The notes beneath the pieces were generated by a model. It was not told the DNA's origin, did no database searches, and was given only the letters and a program-made list of their open reading frames with translations. Shown here piece by piece: positions 33,172-43,470 of a stretch of 64,000 bases of DNA. The first letter of the stretch is position 1; each line of letters opens with the position of its first letter. The DNA comes from Carnegiea gigantea (Eukaryota; Streptophyta; Magnoliopsida; Caryophyllales; Cactaceae), in assembly GCA_029747015.1 (NCBI GenBank), contig JAKOGI010002444.1, positions 1 through 64,000 of the forward strand, given 5' to 3'. The position numbers and the translations under genes are program-made.

Positions 33172-33986
33172 TTTGAGTTCTCTTATGTGGTTAACTTTTG
33201 TCTTGACGTATCTTTTAGGTAGACCAAGTAATGTTTTTGAGTTTGGACTTATAGTTTGGACTTTAATTTTAATGGAAGCAATTGTTAGAGTTATGTACTT
33301 ATTTCTTATGAAGTTTTAGTGAATGCATAGCACTTTTGAAAACTTTTAAATAGCATTGTGCTTTTGTTTGGGTTGATTCTTCTATTGTCGATAATTATTG
33401 TACTAGAAGTTTGATTTTGTGTAGATGTATCCGTTGAAAAAAATAGTTCCCACTTGAATGGATGGACTATTGGCTGTAGATGTTTCGAATCATGAGGTGT
33501 GTGAAAGAACAGAATTACCAATAGATTGCAGCTTGATGGAAATTCTTTTTTGGCGGTATACAGTAGTACCAACAGATCTTCTTATTGGAGAATATTAAAA
33601 AGGAGGGAAAAAGAAAGAATTACCAACAGATACAGTACATTGGTAAATAATTTATGCCGTCAGTTGATTTAGCACCAATAGAAGTATCTGATGGTAACAC
33701 TTGTCAGCATCAACATATTATGTCTCTATTGGTAACACGATGACCTTCACCAATAGATTCAGTCTGTTGGTATTACGGAACAATTGCGGCAGATTACAAT
33801 ATCTGTTGGTAAAACTAATACCATCACCCTTTTCTACCAACAATCTAGCAACAGACCAATATCCATTGGAATAAGGTTTTACCAACAGCAAATATACTTA
33901 TTGCAACAGAACTATCCATGTTTATAAAAATCACTTTTTTTTGTAGTGATAAAACAGCTTCTGAAAGAAGCCAGCATGCTCACGCA

Positions 33987-35519
33987 GTGAGTGTATTGTA
34001 ATTTCTCTCTACATTTTGATTAGCTCTCACTTGCGAAAAAAAAAAAAACACACCAACTCGGTGGGTTTTATTAAGTTGATGATACATGAGAGTATTATTG
34101 ATGTTGGCATCTAAGGTCACTCGCAAATCGCAAATTAAGTCATGTTTATTGATCAAAGTTATTTGCGGTATTGATCTCACTGTCCAGATTTTATGTTGAA
34201 ATGGGTGAAGTATAACTTAGCAGAAGAATCCCGACACATATATCAATTTCCATGATTGGATATTTGCATTTAAGATGTGGCAAGGTGAGATAAGTGCAGA
34301 ACTAGTCGACTAAGTTTAGAATTTGGAACTGATTACATCAATTGGCCACTTTGATTTGTTAGTGTTTATGGGTGCATGAAATTCTTAAATTTGAAGAAAA
34401 TTTCTTGGATATTAGATGCTTATTAGCTAATTAATTCTAAAATTTGAAGACGAAGTCTGGACATTGCACGGATCCCAATTGATTGATTTCAAATGCTAAA
34501 AAATTTGATGTACATTACTCCCTTTTTTAAGCCTCCTTACAATCTAATTGCAGCCACTACATTTAGAGTCATTTGATAAGGCATGAGCTGTTTTTACATT
34601 GTTGAAATTAAAGTAAACTTGCATTCGAGATGAAATATTGGACATACATATGGTTTGTTGATGCTTTGTGTGCTATGCTTGTTGAGACATGCTACTGTTG
34701 TTGTTATAGCATCATGCTGTTGGTGTTGTTGTTACAGTTACAGTTGTTGCAGTCACATTTTTGACATTGCTGTCAGTTTTTTTCCCACCATTTTAGGAAT
34801 TCTATCTCTCACTCTGTTACTCACGCTTTCCACTTCAATTTTGATGTCATTGTTGTGTTGTTCAGAAGGAGATGCTAACAGTGTTTTAGTTCTATTGCTA
34901 TCAGTTTTTTTCCATTTTATAGTCATTCGATTTAGAATTAATACCTCTTATTTCTTCAATAGATTGCCATGTTATGTGATTTTACAACTATAAAACAACT
35001 GAAGTATGATTACTTATTGGCAAATTCTTCAATTTGTAACTTGAAATTTTCTTCTCTATTTTGTCGCTTGCTGAAAGTAATTAATTTCATTTCTCTAACC
35101 TATCCTTTTTTTTTTTTTTGGTGAACATTTTGGATTATTTCAGATGGCATATAAGGATGTAGAAGGACTTGGTTCACATGATGGTTGAAGAAAGTTGGAT
35201 GAATATTGCTAGAAGTACATTAGGGGATAGCTAGCAAATTAAATGCTATGTATTTGTTTGTTCTATACAGCAAACTTTAAAGTTGGTTCTATGTGTGTAG
35301 TCGATACATTTTGACTTGTTGTAAAATACGGTTGATATGTAGACTTTGTTGGTAAATAAACTTTTTTAAAGTATATGTGTGTGTGCACACTTGCAACTGT
35401 GTTCTACGAAATTTTTCCAACTAATATCCACGCGCAATGCCAATAATTGACATAGAGTTTATTATAAATATAAATTCTATATTAATTACAAACATTTTTT
35501 TTAAAAAAAAGTGCAAGAA
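33987..35519. other. CACTA-1 interior to the right of the GET1-like exon
   Basis: 1.5 kb, AT-rich, low-complexity frames only (for example Cys/Leu/Val-rich at 34655-34993). An acceptor-like tract before ATGGCATATAAGG near 35144 could be another exon start; the product is not recognised. Confidence 0.4.
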
Positions 35520-35803
35520 TTTGACAACACTTGTAAATGTGGGAAAATTGAAGCTTTCTATACTTCTAAGTGTGGGCAAAGTGCTAATTAACCATAAGTA
35601 ATACGTGGGTAATTGGTTTTCCTCTCTCACTTACAAGTGTTGGCAAATAATTATCTTCCTACATTTGCAGCAAGTGTGGAGAAAACATCCCCACACATGT
35701 GTTCCCCACACTTAACCTAAGTGTAGGGAGCTACTTTTTCCACACTTATAAGTGTGGACATAAGCAAAATTAAATGTGGAACGAAACACTATTTCTTGTA
35801 GTG
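35520..35803. repeat. CACTA-1 right terminal and subterminal repeats
   Basis: Many AAGTGTGG/CCACACTT words in both orientations (at 35570, 35670-35720, 35745) ending in TTTCTTGTAGTG. Confidence 0.75.
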
Positions 35804-35806
35804 TCT

Positions 35807-36306
35807 CCACACTAGTTCTCATATCTTGGTTCTACTTCAATATGTGGAGGGTACTATTTTGATAGCAGTTCTTCTTCCATACTTTAGTCCTTTATCTCTG
35901 TTCTTCTTAAGTAATTTGCCATGAAATATCTTAGGGAGCTCCACTACTTTCTTGGCATTTAGGAGGTTCGGTGTTCTTTAGGCCTTTTTCTTGCTCAGCT
36001 GAAGTATGTCACTGATCTCCTTCACAAATTTCACTTACATACTCTCAAACCTATTAGTACTTCTTCTATTGCTTGAACCACCTTATCCCTACTTGTTGAT
36101 CCAACTGAGTATTGCATTGTGGTATGTGCTTTACAGTATTTGACTACGACTCATCATGACATTGCCTACGTAGCCTATGTAGTTTTCTAGTTTATGCATG
36201 TTCCCTGTACTGCTCACCTCCATGGTGTCAAACGTATTTTCAGGTATTTGTAGGGTACCTTAGATCAGATGCTATTTTAATGACCATTTGTGTCCTACTC
36301 CATTGC
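35807..36306 (+). pseudogene. copia RT/RNase H, middle part
   Basis: Continues the RT cut at 25577: RT thumb-region words (ELHYFLGI-like at 35936-35960, LAQLKYVTDLLHKF at 35992-36032) and the start of the RNase H connection. Frames are broken by stops. It is cut again near 36306. Confidence 0.75.
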
Positions 36307-36312
36307 TATTAT

Positions 36313-37672
36313 TGATAGTCTTAAAAATTATACTACAAGCGTACGGTGTAGTTATAGCTAGCAACTGATGAGCATGGGTCGTATCCACAAGGAGTTTGTG
36401 TTTCTAATTATGAAAGTCAATTCAAGTGTTTCAAGCTAGGCAAAACAAAGTGTGATAAGAGGTAGAACTAAACTACCGAAACAAACACAACTAACTTTGA
36501 TTATGATTAAACCTAAGATAGACCAACTAATCAAGTCAAACCTTCACCTTTCGAAGTTATGCTAGCATTCAAATATAATCGATTGCACCATCAAAGCTCA
36601 CCTAAACCCTCTTTTAAGGGTCGAGAGCTAGTCAAATTGTTCTAATCATCTATTTCATGGGGTTAGCCCATTTAAACTACAAAAGTAGCAACCCTAGATC
36701 TAGGTAGAATTCGAACTAATTTCATGTCGAAACATTAGCTATCCTCTCTATGCACACTAAACAATCGACATCACCTTTTAGTGTGAGTCAATTACCCCAA
36801 AACACAGATAAAAACTCTCTCAAGTATTTCATCGAAACTTTGAGCATGAGAGAAAATTCGAAATCCAAGCGTAAACAAGGTAGCTTAAGGCTTAAACAAG
36901 ATCAACTACCCATCTCAATGGCTAACCATAACCAAAGACCAAAAATTCAATTACAAATAATAAACATAAAAACGCAAGCATAACAATGAACAATCCAAAT
37001 AGCAAACAACTTGAAAAGCATGAAATTAAAGAGAGAAAGAGAAGAGAAAGTTAGTCTTGAATAGCAAAATCTACAATCTTGTACATGCAATACACTAATC
37101 TAGCCTAAGTTATTCTCCTGCTAATGAGGTTTTGGTTGCTAATAGAAACTCTGAAAACAACTGAAGGAGATGTCCCCTAGATAGTCTAAAAGACGCCTCA
37201 AACAAAGTTTGAAATCTACTTAAATAACGCGAAAACTGAGAAAACGCACGAATGTGCTTCGATGCACGGGTGCCTGTGCACCCCATGCACTGGCAAGGCA
37301 CACGATAGTGCACTGCTCGTGCGCATCTTCAAGAATCAAGACTGAAATCTGCAGGTTTTCAGCACAATTGTGCCATTGTGCATGATCAATCGTGCACTCT
37401 TTTTGGCCCTTTAGACTTGCTTTTCTTGCATTCAAAACTTCATGGGACCTCTTTTTCTCATCGAATACGTCCCCATGGCCTTTTTTTCTATCAAAAGCAG
37501 TGATTTTTTCATGTCCTTGGTAATAACTCCTGAAAATACGAAAACTACTTATAATGCATAATATAGACTGAAGAAGACAAATTTGATCATTTCTCATTAA
37601 GATCCAACATAAAATTAGTGGGGAAAAAGAATCAAATAGAGGCTAAAATGATATCAAAATAGAGGTTTATCA
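36313..37672. mobile_element. 1.36-kb insertion with LTR-like ends TGATA...TATCA
   Basis: It interrupts the copia RNase H reading. The ends are TGATAGTC and GGTTTATCA, giving TG/CA and a 5-bp inverted repeat. No coding domain is present. The target duplication is unclear: ATTGC (36302-36306) and GTTGC (37673-37677) are a four-of-five match, but six bases lie between the left copy and TGATA. A solo LTR or a small non-autonomous LTR element is the best guess. Confidence 0.5.
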
Positions 37673-38156
37673 GTTGCCTACTTCAATATTGACTAACCTG
37701 GCTGTAAGGACTCATGTCATTCTACCCATGATTACGTAGTCTATTTTGGACCTAACCTCATTACCTACAGATCTAGAAAGCAACCCACACTTTCTAAGTC
37801 TTCCCCTCAAGCTGAATATCGTGCTCTTGGTTAATACTGTTGCCAAACTATCTGGATTAGGAAGTTGACGTGTGATTGGGAGATTTTCCTATGCGATCCT
37901 GTTCACCTTTATTGTGACAATATCAGTGCAATTTATGTGTCTGCTAATTTGATTCAGCATGATCGTAACAAATACATTACTGTTGATTATCACTTTGTTT
38001 ACGAGGCCGTTGCTGCTGGTGATATTGTTCGTTATATCCCTACTAGTTTACATGTTGTTGATGTGTTTACTATAGGACTATCTTCGAAACAATTCTTATT
38101 TTTAAATCCAATATGTATGTGCGTTCTCCTGATCCGATTGAGGGAATATAATAGAG
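37673..38156 (+). pseudogene. copia RNase H and pol end
   Basis: From about 37680 the RNase H tail reads with stops; from 37868 a clean stretch shows PVHLYCDNISAIYVSAN, then NKYITVDYHFVYEAV, AAGDIVRYIPTS and LSSKQFLFL, the standard copia RNase H C-terminus. Confidence 0.8.
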
Positions 38157-38260
38157 TGTAGGGATAATATTGCATTTTCACAATTGTATAATCTCTTATA
38201 AATATAATTCCGGGCTCCAAAGGGTTAGGTGAGCTGTTTATTCAACTAATTCTCACATCA
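38157..38260 (+). repeat. short 3' LTR of the copia remnant
   Basis: Begins TGTAGGGATAATAT and ends CTCACATCA, about 104 bp, with TATAAATA at 38197-38204. It directly follows the pol end. No matching 5' LTR exists in the window, so boundaries rest on TG...CA and position. Confidence 0.55.
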
Positions 38261-39845
38261 ATATTTTGATATCCTATGCTTCCGACTATGACTACATCTT
38301 CATTGTACAAGAATTAGCAAACCTACAAATATGGATCGACTTCAATCAATAAATCCTTGATCCCTGGGTCAATCTTGATCCATGATTTTGCGGTAGCTAA
38401 TGAGAAAAGAGGATTCTTCTTACCGTTGGCAGCATGTCCAATGGATTGCTTCCATGTACCCTCCCTAGTTATCCATGAAGAAAATTCTTCTTCTTCTTCT
38501 TTTGTTTTTTTATACAGAGGGAGACATAAAGATAAATATATGTGGTCTATTTCTAGCCTGTTACCTTACTCAAGAACCCCCTCAAGCTTAAGCCTCTTTC
38601 CATCAATCCTGATACTTGTTCTCTTCATACATTTCTCACAATTAGTATCACTGCAACAAACTTTCAAAGCCCAATAACTATTGGATAAAAAACTTAACTT
38701 GGAGCTATTTACATTAAAATTTTCCCCAAGAAAAGGCCAGACTTCAACTCATGTCTTAATTCCTATCTTGTATAAAAATTCCATCAGTTGTTTTTTTTTT
38801 TTTTTAATAGTTGTTAGACAATAGACATATATACACAGAATTGGAAGAAAACAGTGATTAAAACATGTAGGAAGCCAAACATAAAAATAAAATGTGCAAG
38901 TGCAATTTGTTTGATCGAAGGGTTGTAAACATTGTTGAAAATACAAGGTAGACAGTCTCACTAAAATAAAATGAACAATACACGCACATTAACCATCTAC
39001 TAGCATAGCCTGCATAGCTTTTATGGTGTGATGTTAATTGGTCCAACCTATGAGACATGTAGTCTGGCTATCTAGTCAATTAAAAAACATATAACAAAAA
39101 AGATACACAACTAAAATAATTAGATAAAAAAAGAAATTGCAAACAAGAGATTTGAATGATAATGATGAGATCGGTGAATAGAACCAAGATATAAATGGAA
39201 AATTTTCTTTAAAATAACTGAACCATGCATCTTCATAAGTTCGAAATTAAAAAAAAAAGAAACAAATTGTCACCCTACATCAACTGCCGCCCTGAAAATA
39301 TTATACACTAATCTTGTACCATGCTGCTATCACTTCGTAAGTGTTGGGTAGCAATATATTATTGTATATGTTGTTCTCAGAACCTTTTTTTTTTTTTTTT
39401 TTGGGTAAATGAGGTGTAAAAGTACTTGATAGAGGTAGGATCCGAATCCAATTTTATTGCAACAACTGTAAAGGACAACATCATATCACATCATATTTTT
39501 GGAATTCTCCATAAAAATAAAGATTTTAAAGATTCGACAATTTAAATTTTTACTTCTCTCCCAAAATTCTCTGTAAAAATAAAGAAAAGGCAACATCATA
39601 TCTTATTCTAGGTTGACGACCAATACGGTTTTGCTTTGTCTTTGAAATGCTCTCCAACTCATCTAATCACGTGCCCCAAAAGATTCTCTCATCAAAATTA
39701 ATTTGAAAAAGATGTTTCTTTATGGTAGCATACATAATAACACTACTTAGAAAAATAAAATTAATCTTGTAAACATAAATTTTAAGTCTAAAATAAATTA
39801 GACAGAAATTTAGATACAAAATTGAATTTTTTGTATTGATTTGAA
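38261..39845. other. unassigned intergenic interval
   Basis: 1.6 kb, AT-rich with poly(T) runs (38795, 39388). On the minus strand 38325-38480 reads openly as about 50 codons (GTWKQSIGHAANGKKN, then DLLIEVDPYL and a stop); I do not recognise it. No other coding support. Confidence 0.45.
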
Positions 39846-40473
39846 TGTGTGGGTACAATCTCTATGAATACAATGATATTCTGATTCTATCCCTTTTTTG
39901 GATGAATTTTCCAACCCTGAATCAAGGGGGGTAGGGTGTTGTTTATAGGAAAACTTCCTCCTCCCTCTTTACAGTCAAGATGGGCCTTGACTTGAATTTT
40001 GGGCATTTCAATCAGGCCTCAGCCTGAATTGCCTTGGCTTAAGAGTTATTTGCATTGACTTTGACTTAGAAGTCCCTCGGGCTTGGGCCGGCATTGACTT
40101 GAAAGTCGCCTCGAACTTTGACCGATGTTGACTTGAGTGTTATTTGATGTTTGACTTGAGAGTCGACTTAGGTTTTGACCTTTGACTTTGACTTTAACTT
40201 GGTTTCGATCGCGCATTAACTTGGACGTCGTTCGGGCTTTAGGTCGTGACTTGACTTGGTAGTCGTCTTGAGCCTCGATTTGGGCTTTGACTTGAGTTTT
40301 GGCTGAGTCTTGACCTGAAAGTCATCTGGGTTTTATCTTGAACTCGACTTGAGAGTCTTTTAGACTTGACTTATGAGTCTTTTGGGCCTGATTGAAATTA
40401 ATTAAAAGGGTTGGTCGAATTAATTAAATTAGTTTTATTTTGGTACGACACGAATAAATTTTTAGTGCCTACA
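39846..40473 (-). repeat. 3' LTR of the Tat-like element
   Basis: On the minus strand it starts TGTAGGCACTAAAA right after a G-rich polypurine tract. The proposed end, ACCCACACA at 39846, is less certain; a TATAAAC box (39941-39947, minus) about 95 bp before that end fits an LTR promoter. 39960-40390 is built of degenerate TTGACTTGAGAGTC-like repeats. The first boundary is well supported, the second only plausible. Confidence 0.6.
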
Positions 40474-40487
40474 AATTGCCCCCTCAA
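40474..40487 (-). promoter_or_regulatory. polypurine tract of the Tat-like element
   Basis: Minus strand TTGAGGGGGCAATT immediately before TGTAGGCAC. Confidence 0.7.
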
Positions 40488-42883
40488 GGTAAGGTCACGT
40501 ACGAGATTTGTCGTTCGAGCGTGACCAACGTCTCGGTTTCCTTTTATCATATGTTCATGACAAATACCTTGAAAAGAATTTCAGCATGGCTTGTTGATTT
40601 TGATTTTTTGTTTTGATGGTTGGAACAAATAACAATTTTTTTGTCTCAAGAATTAGGAGTAGATGGTTAGATCATGGGCATGGTGAACAGAACCCAACCA
40701 ACAGCCCCAACCTGCTTTTTTCTTCTTTTATTTCCCTTCCTATTTGTCTTTGCGTGTGGGCTAGGTTGGCTGCAGCTTCCCTTGTCTTCTTCTTTTTTTT
40801 TTTTTCTGCTTTCTCTTTGCCTGGGCTAGCCCGATTTCGTCCACCCTGAAGCCCAGTACCAGGCCCTGCCCTCACTTCATTTAAATGACACGCGAGTGGC
40901 ACGTGCCTTTCCCTCTCCTTTTGCTTGGGCTGGGCCTGGACTTTTTTGTTGGGTTCGTTTTTTCCCCAAAAACCTAGCCTGGCTGTTGTTGGCTTTATTT
41001 CATTTAGACGCATGTACAGGGCACGTGATCAGCTCGCCTTTCTTCTTCGTGCCACCAGCTGCAACCTGAGCACATAACCCCCATCCTACTGCTACGCTAC
41101 TGTTCACAATGGGCACCGTCCCTAAAGGCTCGATCTTTGCACGCCATTTTTTTTTTTTAATCCTCATAAAGCTATCAACTTTCCTAGTTATCTTCTATCT
41201 TCTTTGATCCTTCACTTGACTAAGGTGCCACCTTTTCGTCTTCTCCTTCCCAGCTATAACAGAGACCAAGAATCCTTCTCTGCTCCTAGTGTTGTTTGGT
41301 CCTTCGCACTCATCCTTCTGTAAGCTTGCTGTGCCGCCCAACTCCATCCAGGCACCTAACTCAGACCCATATTTGTGTCTAGTCCAAGGTATCAGACCCC
41401 TTTTCCTCCTTTCGATTTTTTTTTTTATGTGTATATATATACCCCAATCTTTGAAACTTGGAACTTGTGGTTGTTTAACTGTATGAAAGATAAAGCTTTT
41501 ATGGGTTAAAGCCTTCGTCTTTGCACATATTTTATCTCCACGTTTTCTGTGAGAACTGAACCATGGCTACTCCCCCATGCTCATCACACATCCTTAAGCC
41601 ATTGCAATGTCCCAATGACATTGCTTAGTCAGTCACCATCAGAGGAAGACTGGAAGAAAGGATGCCATGATGGAGGAGAATGAGAGACAGAGGGTTTGGG
41701 GTTTTCAGCAACACTTATGCCTGGGATTCATGGGTTTTGTAGTTGTAGATGAGATTGAAGTATCTACTTCTATATCACTACGTAAAACCCATGAATGAAG
41801 CTGTAGTGGCTTTATAATTTGGGCATATGAAGTTTGTTGCTGTGGCCACCCATATAGGTTGGGTATGTGACTTGGTTTTATGAAATAGTGAAAGGAGTAG
41901 GAGAATTAGAAAAGGGGCAATTTTGAAGAATTTTTTTTTTTTTTTTTGGAGAATTTGGGTTTGATTTGATTTGGGCTTTTGATAATGGATATGAAATTGG
42001 TTTGATGCTGAATCTTTCGCTTAGGTTGTGATAAATATTGATGCAGCCCCCCATGATCAAAGTTTGTGGGCTTCGTTCAAACAAAACTTGATTCTTTTTT
42101 TTTTAATGCTTGCACCAATATTCAAGTTTGTGGGCTTTTTGGACATAGTGTTTGTGATCGTTCAAATTTTGTTGGAAAATTTGGCATGAATCCACCCCGG
42201 GGCCTCTAGGTGTGTTGAAATTTGTTGTTGTCCGAGTTGTCGGCTCCTTTTTTTTTGGACATGAATAAACATCGTCAATGCTTTTTTTTTTTGAATGATC
42301 AACCTTTTCTTTTTGTTTTAATCGACGCTCACTGAGTCATGGGTTTCTTATAACTTAGCCTTTTATTGAAATCCACAATGTCGTACTTTGAAGGGCTTGC
42401 CATTTTTTTTATTAGACTAAAATGAATCCATAGGCAATGCCAAAATTACTCCACCGATGAGGAAGCCTTTTTATTTGACCATAGGAAGCCCAATGAATCC
42501 AAGGGGAGCCCTTTTATCTGACCGATAGGGTGGAGCTTCCCAAAATTACTCCAAGAGGAGGCCAATGCTTTTTGACCACGAGTAATAGGAGTGGTAACTT
42601 TCGCTGAAATGAATCGATAGGAAGCCATTTTATTAGACCGAAGAGTCTCCTCATGTCTACTTGTGCTGTCGTAAGATCACATTTACTTATTGTCGCATTC
42701 TCTCGTGCCACAACATTATGTTTATTTGTTGAAAGGCGGCATTTATCGTCAGTGCAGCGTCATACTTACTTGTTGAAAGATCGCCTTTTTTTAAGTCTCT
42801 TGTGCTTTTCTTGTGTGTGTATATGCCAAGACCCCCCTTTTTTCATTGTATTTGTATTGTTGCTTGTGCAAGTTGAGAAACCA
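40488..42883. other. Tat element 3' region, upstream of the antisense ORF
   Basis: 2.4 kb without a supported gene; several poly(T) runs. TATATATATACCCC at about 41432-41445 could be a plus-strand promoter for the antisense ORF, and GTAAG/TTTTCAG-like intron signals precede that ORF. Open frames such as 40613-40849 are low-complexity. Confidence 0.4.
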
Positions 42884-43308
42884 CTTGAAGAACCACTTGT
42901 GAAATGATTCGTCATTAGGCCTTTGGTGCCTAGAATGGAAACCTATACGCCTGAAAGTGGTATGAAAACTTGAAGAACCACTTGTGAAATAGTTCACTGC
43001 TAGGCCTTTGGTGCCTGGAACGGATACCTACATGTATGAAAATGGCATAAAGACTTGAAGAACCACTTGTAAAATGGTTCGCTGCTAGGCCTTTGGTGCT
43101 TGGAATGGATACCTACACGCATAAAAGTGGTATTAAGACTTGAAGAAACACTTGCAAAATGGTTCGCCACTAGGCCTTTGGTGCCTAGAATGGCTACCTA
43201 CATACATAAAAGTTGTATGAAGACTTGAAGAATCACTTGCGAAATGGTTCATTGCTAGACCTTTGATGCCTAGAACTGATACCTACATGCATGAAAGTGG
43301 TACGAGCG
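42884..43308. repeat. five tandem copies of an 85-bp repeat
   Basis: Copies start at 42884, 42969, 43054, 43139 and 43224, exactly 85 bp apart. Each has CTTGAAGAA, CACTTG, AAATGGTTCG, TAGGCCTTTGGTGCC and CCTACA in order. Units differ at roughly 10-20 percent of positions by eye. Confidence 0.93.
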
Positions 43309-43470
43309 ACGAGGAGCAGCTGGGTGGCTGAAAACCAATATTTTAAATATTTTCCTTCATGCTTCTCCCTTCTTTTGTATTTGTTTTTCTTGGACACCGT
43401 TTTGCTTGGTAATTTCCTTCTTGAAAAAGAAATTAACTTTGCATTTTCTTCTATTTTCAGGTGATTTATA

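Larger units (their letters stand above)
29888..33948. mobile_element. CACTA-2: 4.1-kb CACTA transposon nested in CACTA-1
   Basis: Starts CACTACAAAAAAAGGG and ends TTTTTTTTGTAGTG. Flanking triplets are ATG (29885-29887) and ATA (33949-33951), a target duplication with one change. Subterminal repeats are a different family from CACTA-1: CTGTTGGTA/TACCAACAG, many copies at 29940-30380 and 33500-33900. No transposase domain is seen, so it is non-autonomous. Confidence 0.85.
29840..33986 (+). pseudogene. captured GET1/WRB-like exon, split by CACTA-2
   Basis: An acceptor at 29838-29839 opens NGGAMSDEEKKLRVE; after CACTA-2 (29888-33948) the exon continues KQLLKEASMLTQ to 33986, followed by a perfect donor GTGAGT (33987-33992). 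This is the coiled-coil segment of plant GET1 that contacts GET3. The frame is open across the exon once the insertion is discounted. It lies 3' of the later-coding exon at 28410, so exon order is scrambled relative to the gene. No following GET1 exon was recognised before the right end of CACTA-1. Confidence 0.75.
25581..35803. mobile_element. CACTA-1: 10.2-kb CACTA (En/Spm) transposon with captured gene exons
   Basis: Starts CACTACAAAAAAT and ends ATTTCTTGTAGTG, with an exact 3-bp target duplication TCT (25578-25580 and 35804-35806). Both ends carry dense subterminal AAGTGTGG/CCACACTT repeats (25600-25735 and 35520-35780), the usual transposase-binding arrays. I find no CACTA transposase, so it is non-autonomous. 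Its interior holds exons of an SDS22/PPP1R7-like gene and a GET1-like gene, and a second CACTA element. The copia RT frame resumes right after its end. Confidence 0.9.
24690..38260 (+). mobile_element. degenerate copia remnant, split by a CACTA element and a further insertion
   Basis: Pieces at 24690-25577, 35807-36306 and 37673-38156 read in order as the pre-RT linker, RT, RNase H and pol end of one plus-strand copia element, followed by a short LTR at 38157-38260. Gag, protease, integrase and the 5' LTR are missing. Every frame has stops. Lineage differs from the SIRE-type elements, since its LTR is only about 104 bp and there is no extra ORF. Confidence 0.85.

Noticed and set aside
34655..34993. 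Cys/Leu/Val-rich 112-codon frame
   Set aside because: Composition reflects TGTTGTTGT-like low-complexity DNA; no transmembrane protein family fits.
38325..38677. Possible short gene on either strand
   Set aside because: The minus-strand reading looks somewhat protein-like but is only about 50 codons and matches nothing I know; the plus frame is shadow-like.
42884..43308. CRISPR-like array
   Set aside because: The 85-bp units are contiguous tandem repeats without unique spacers, in plant DNA.
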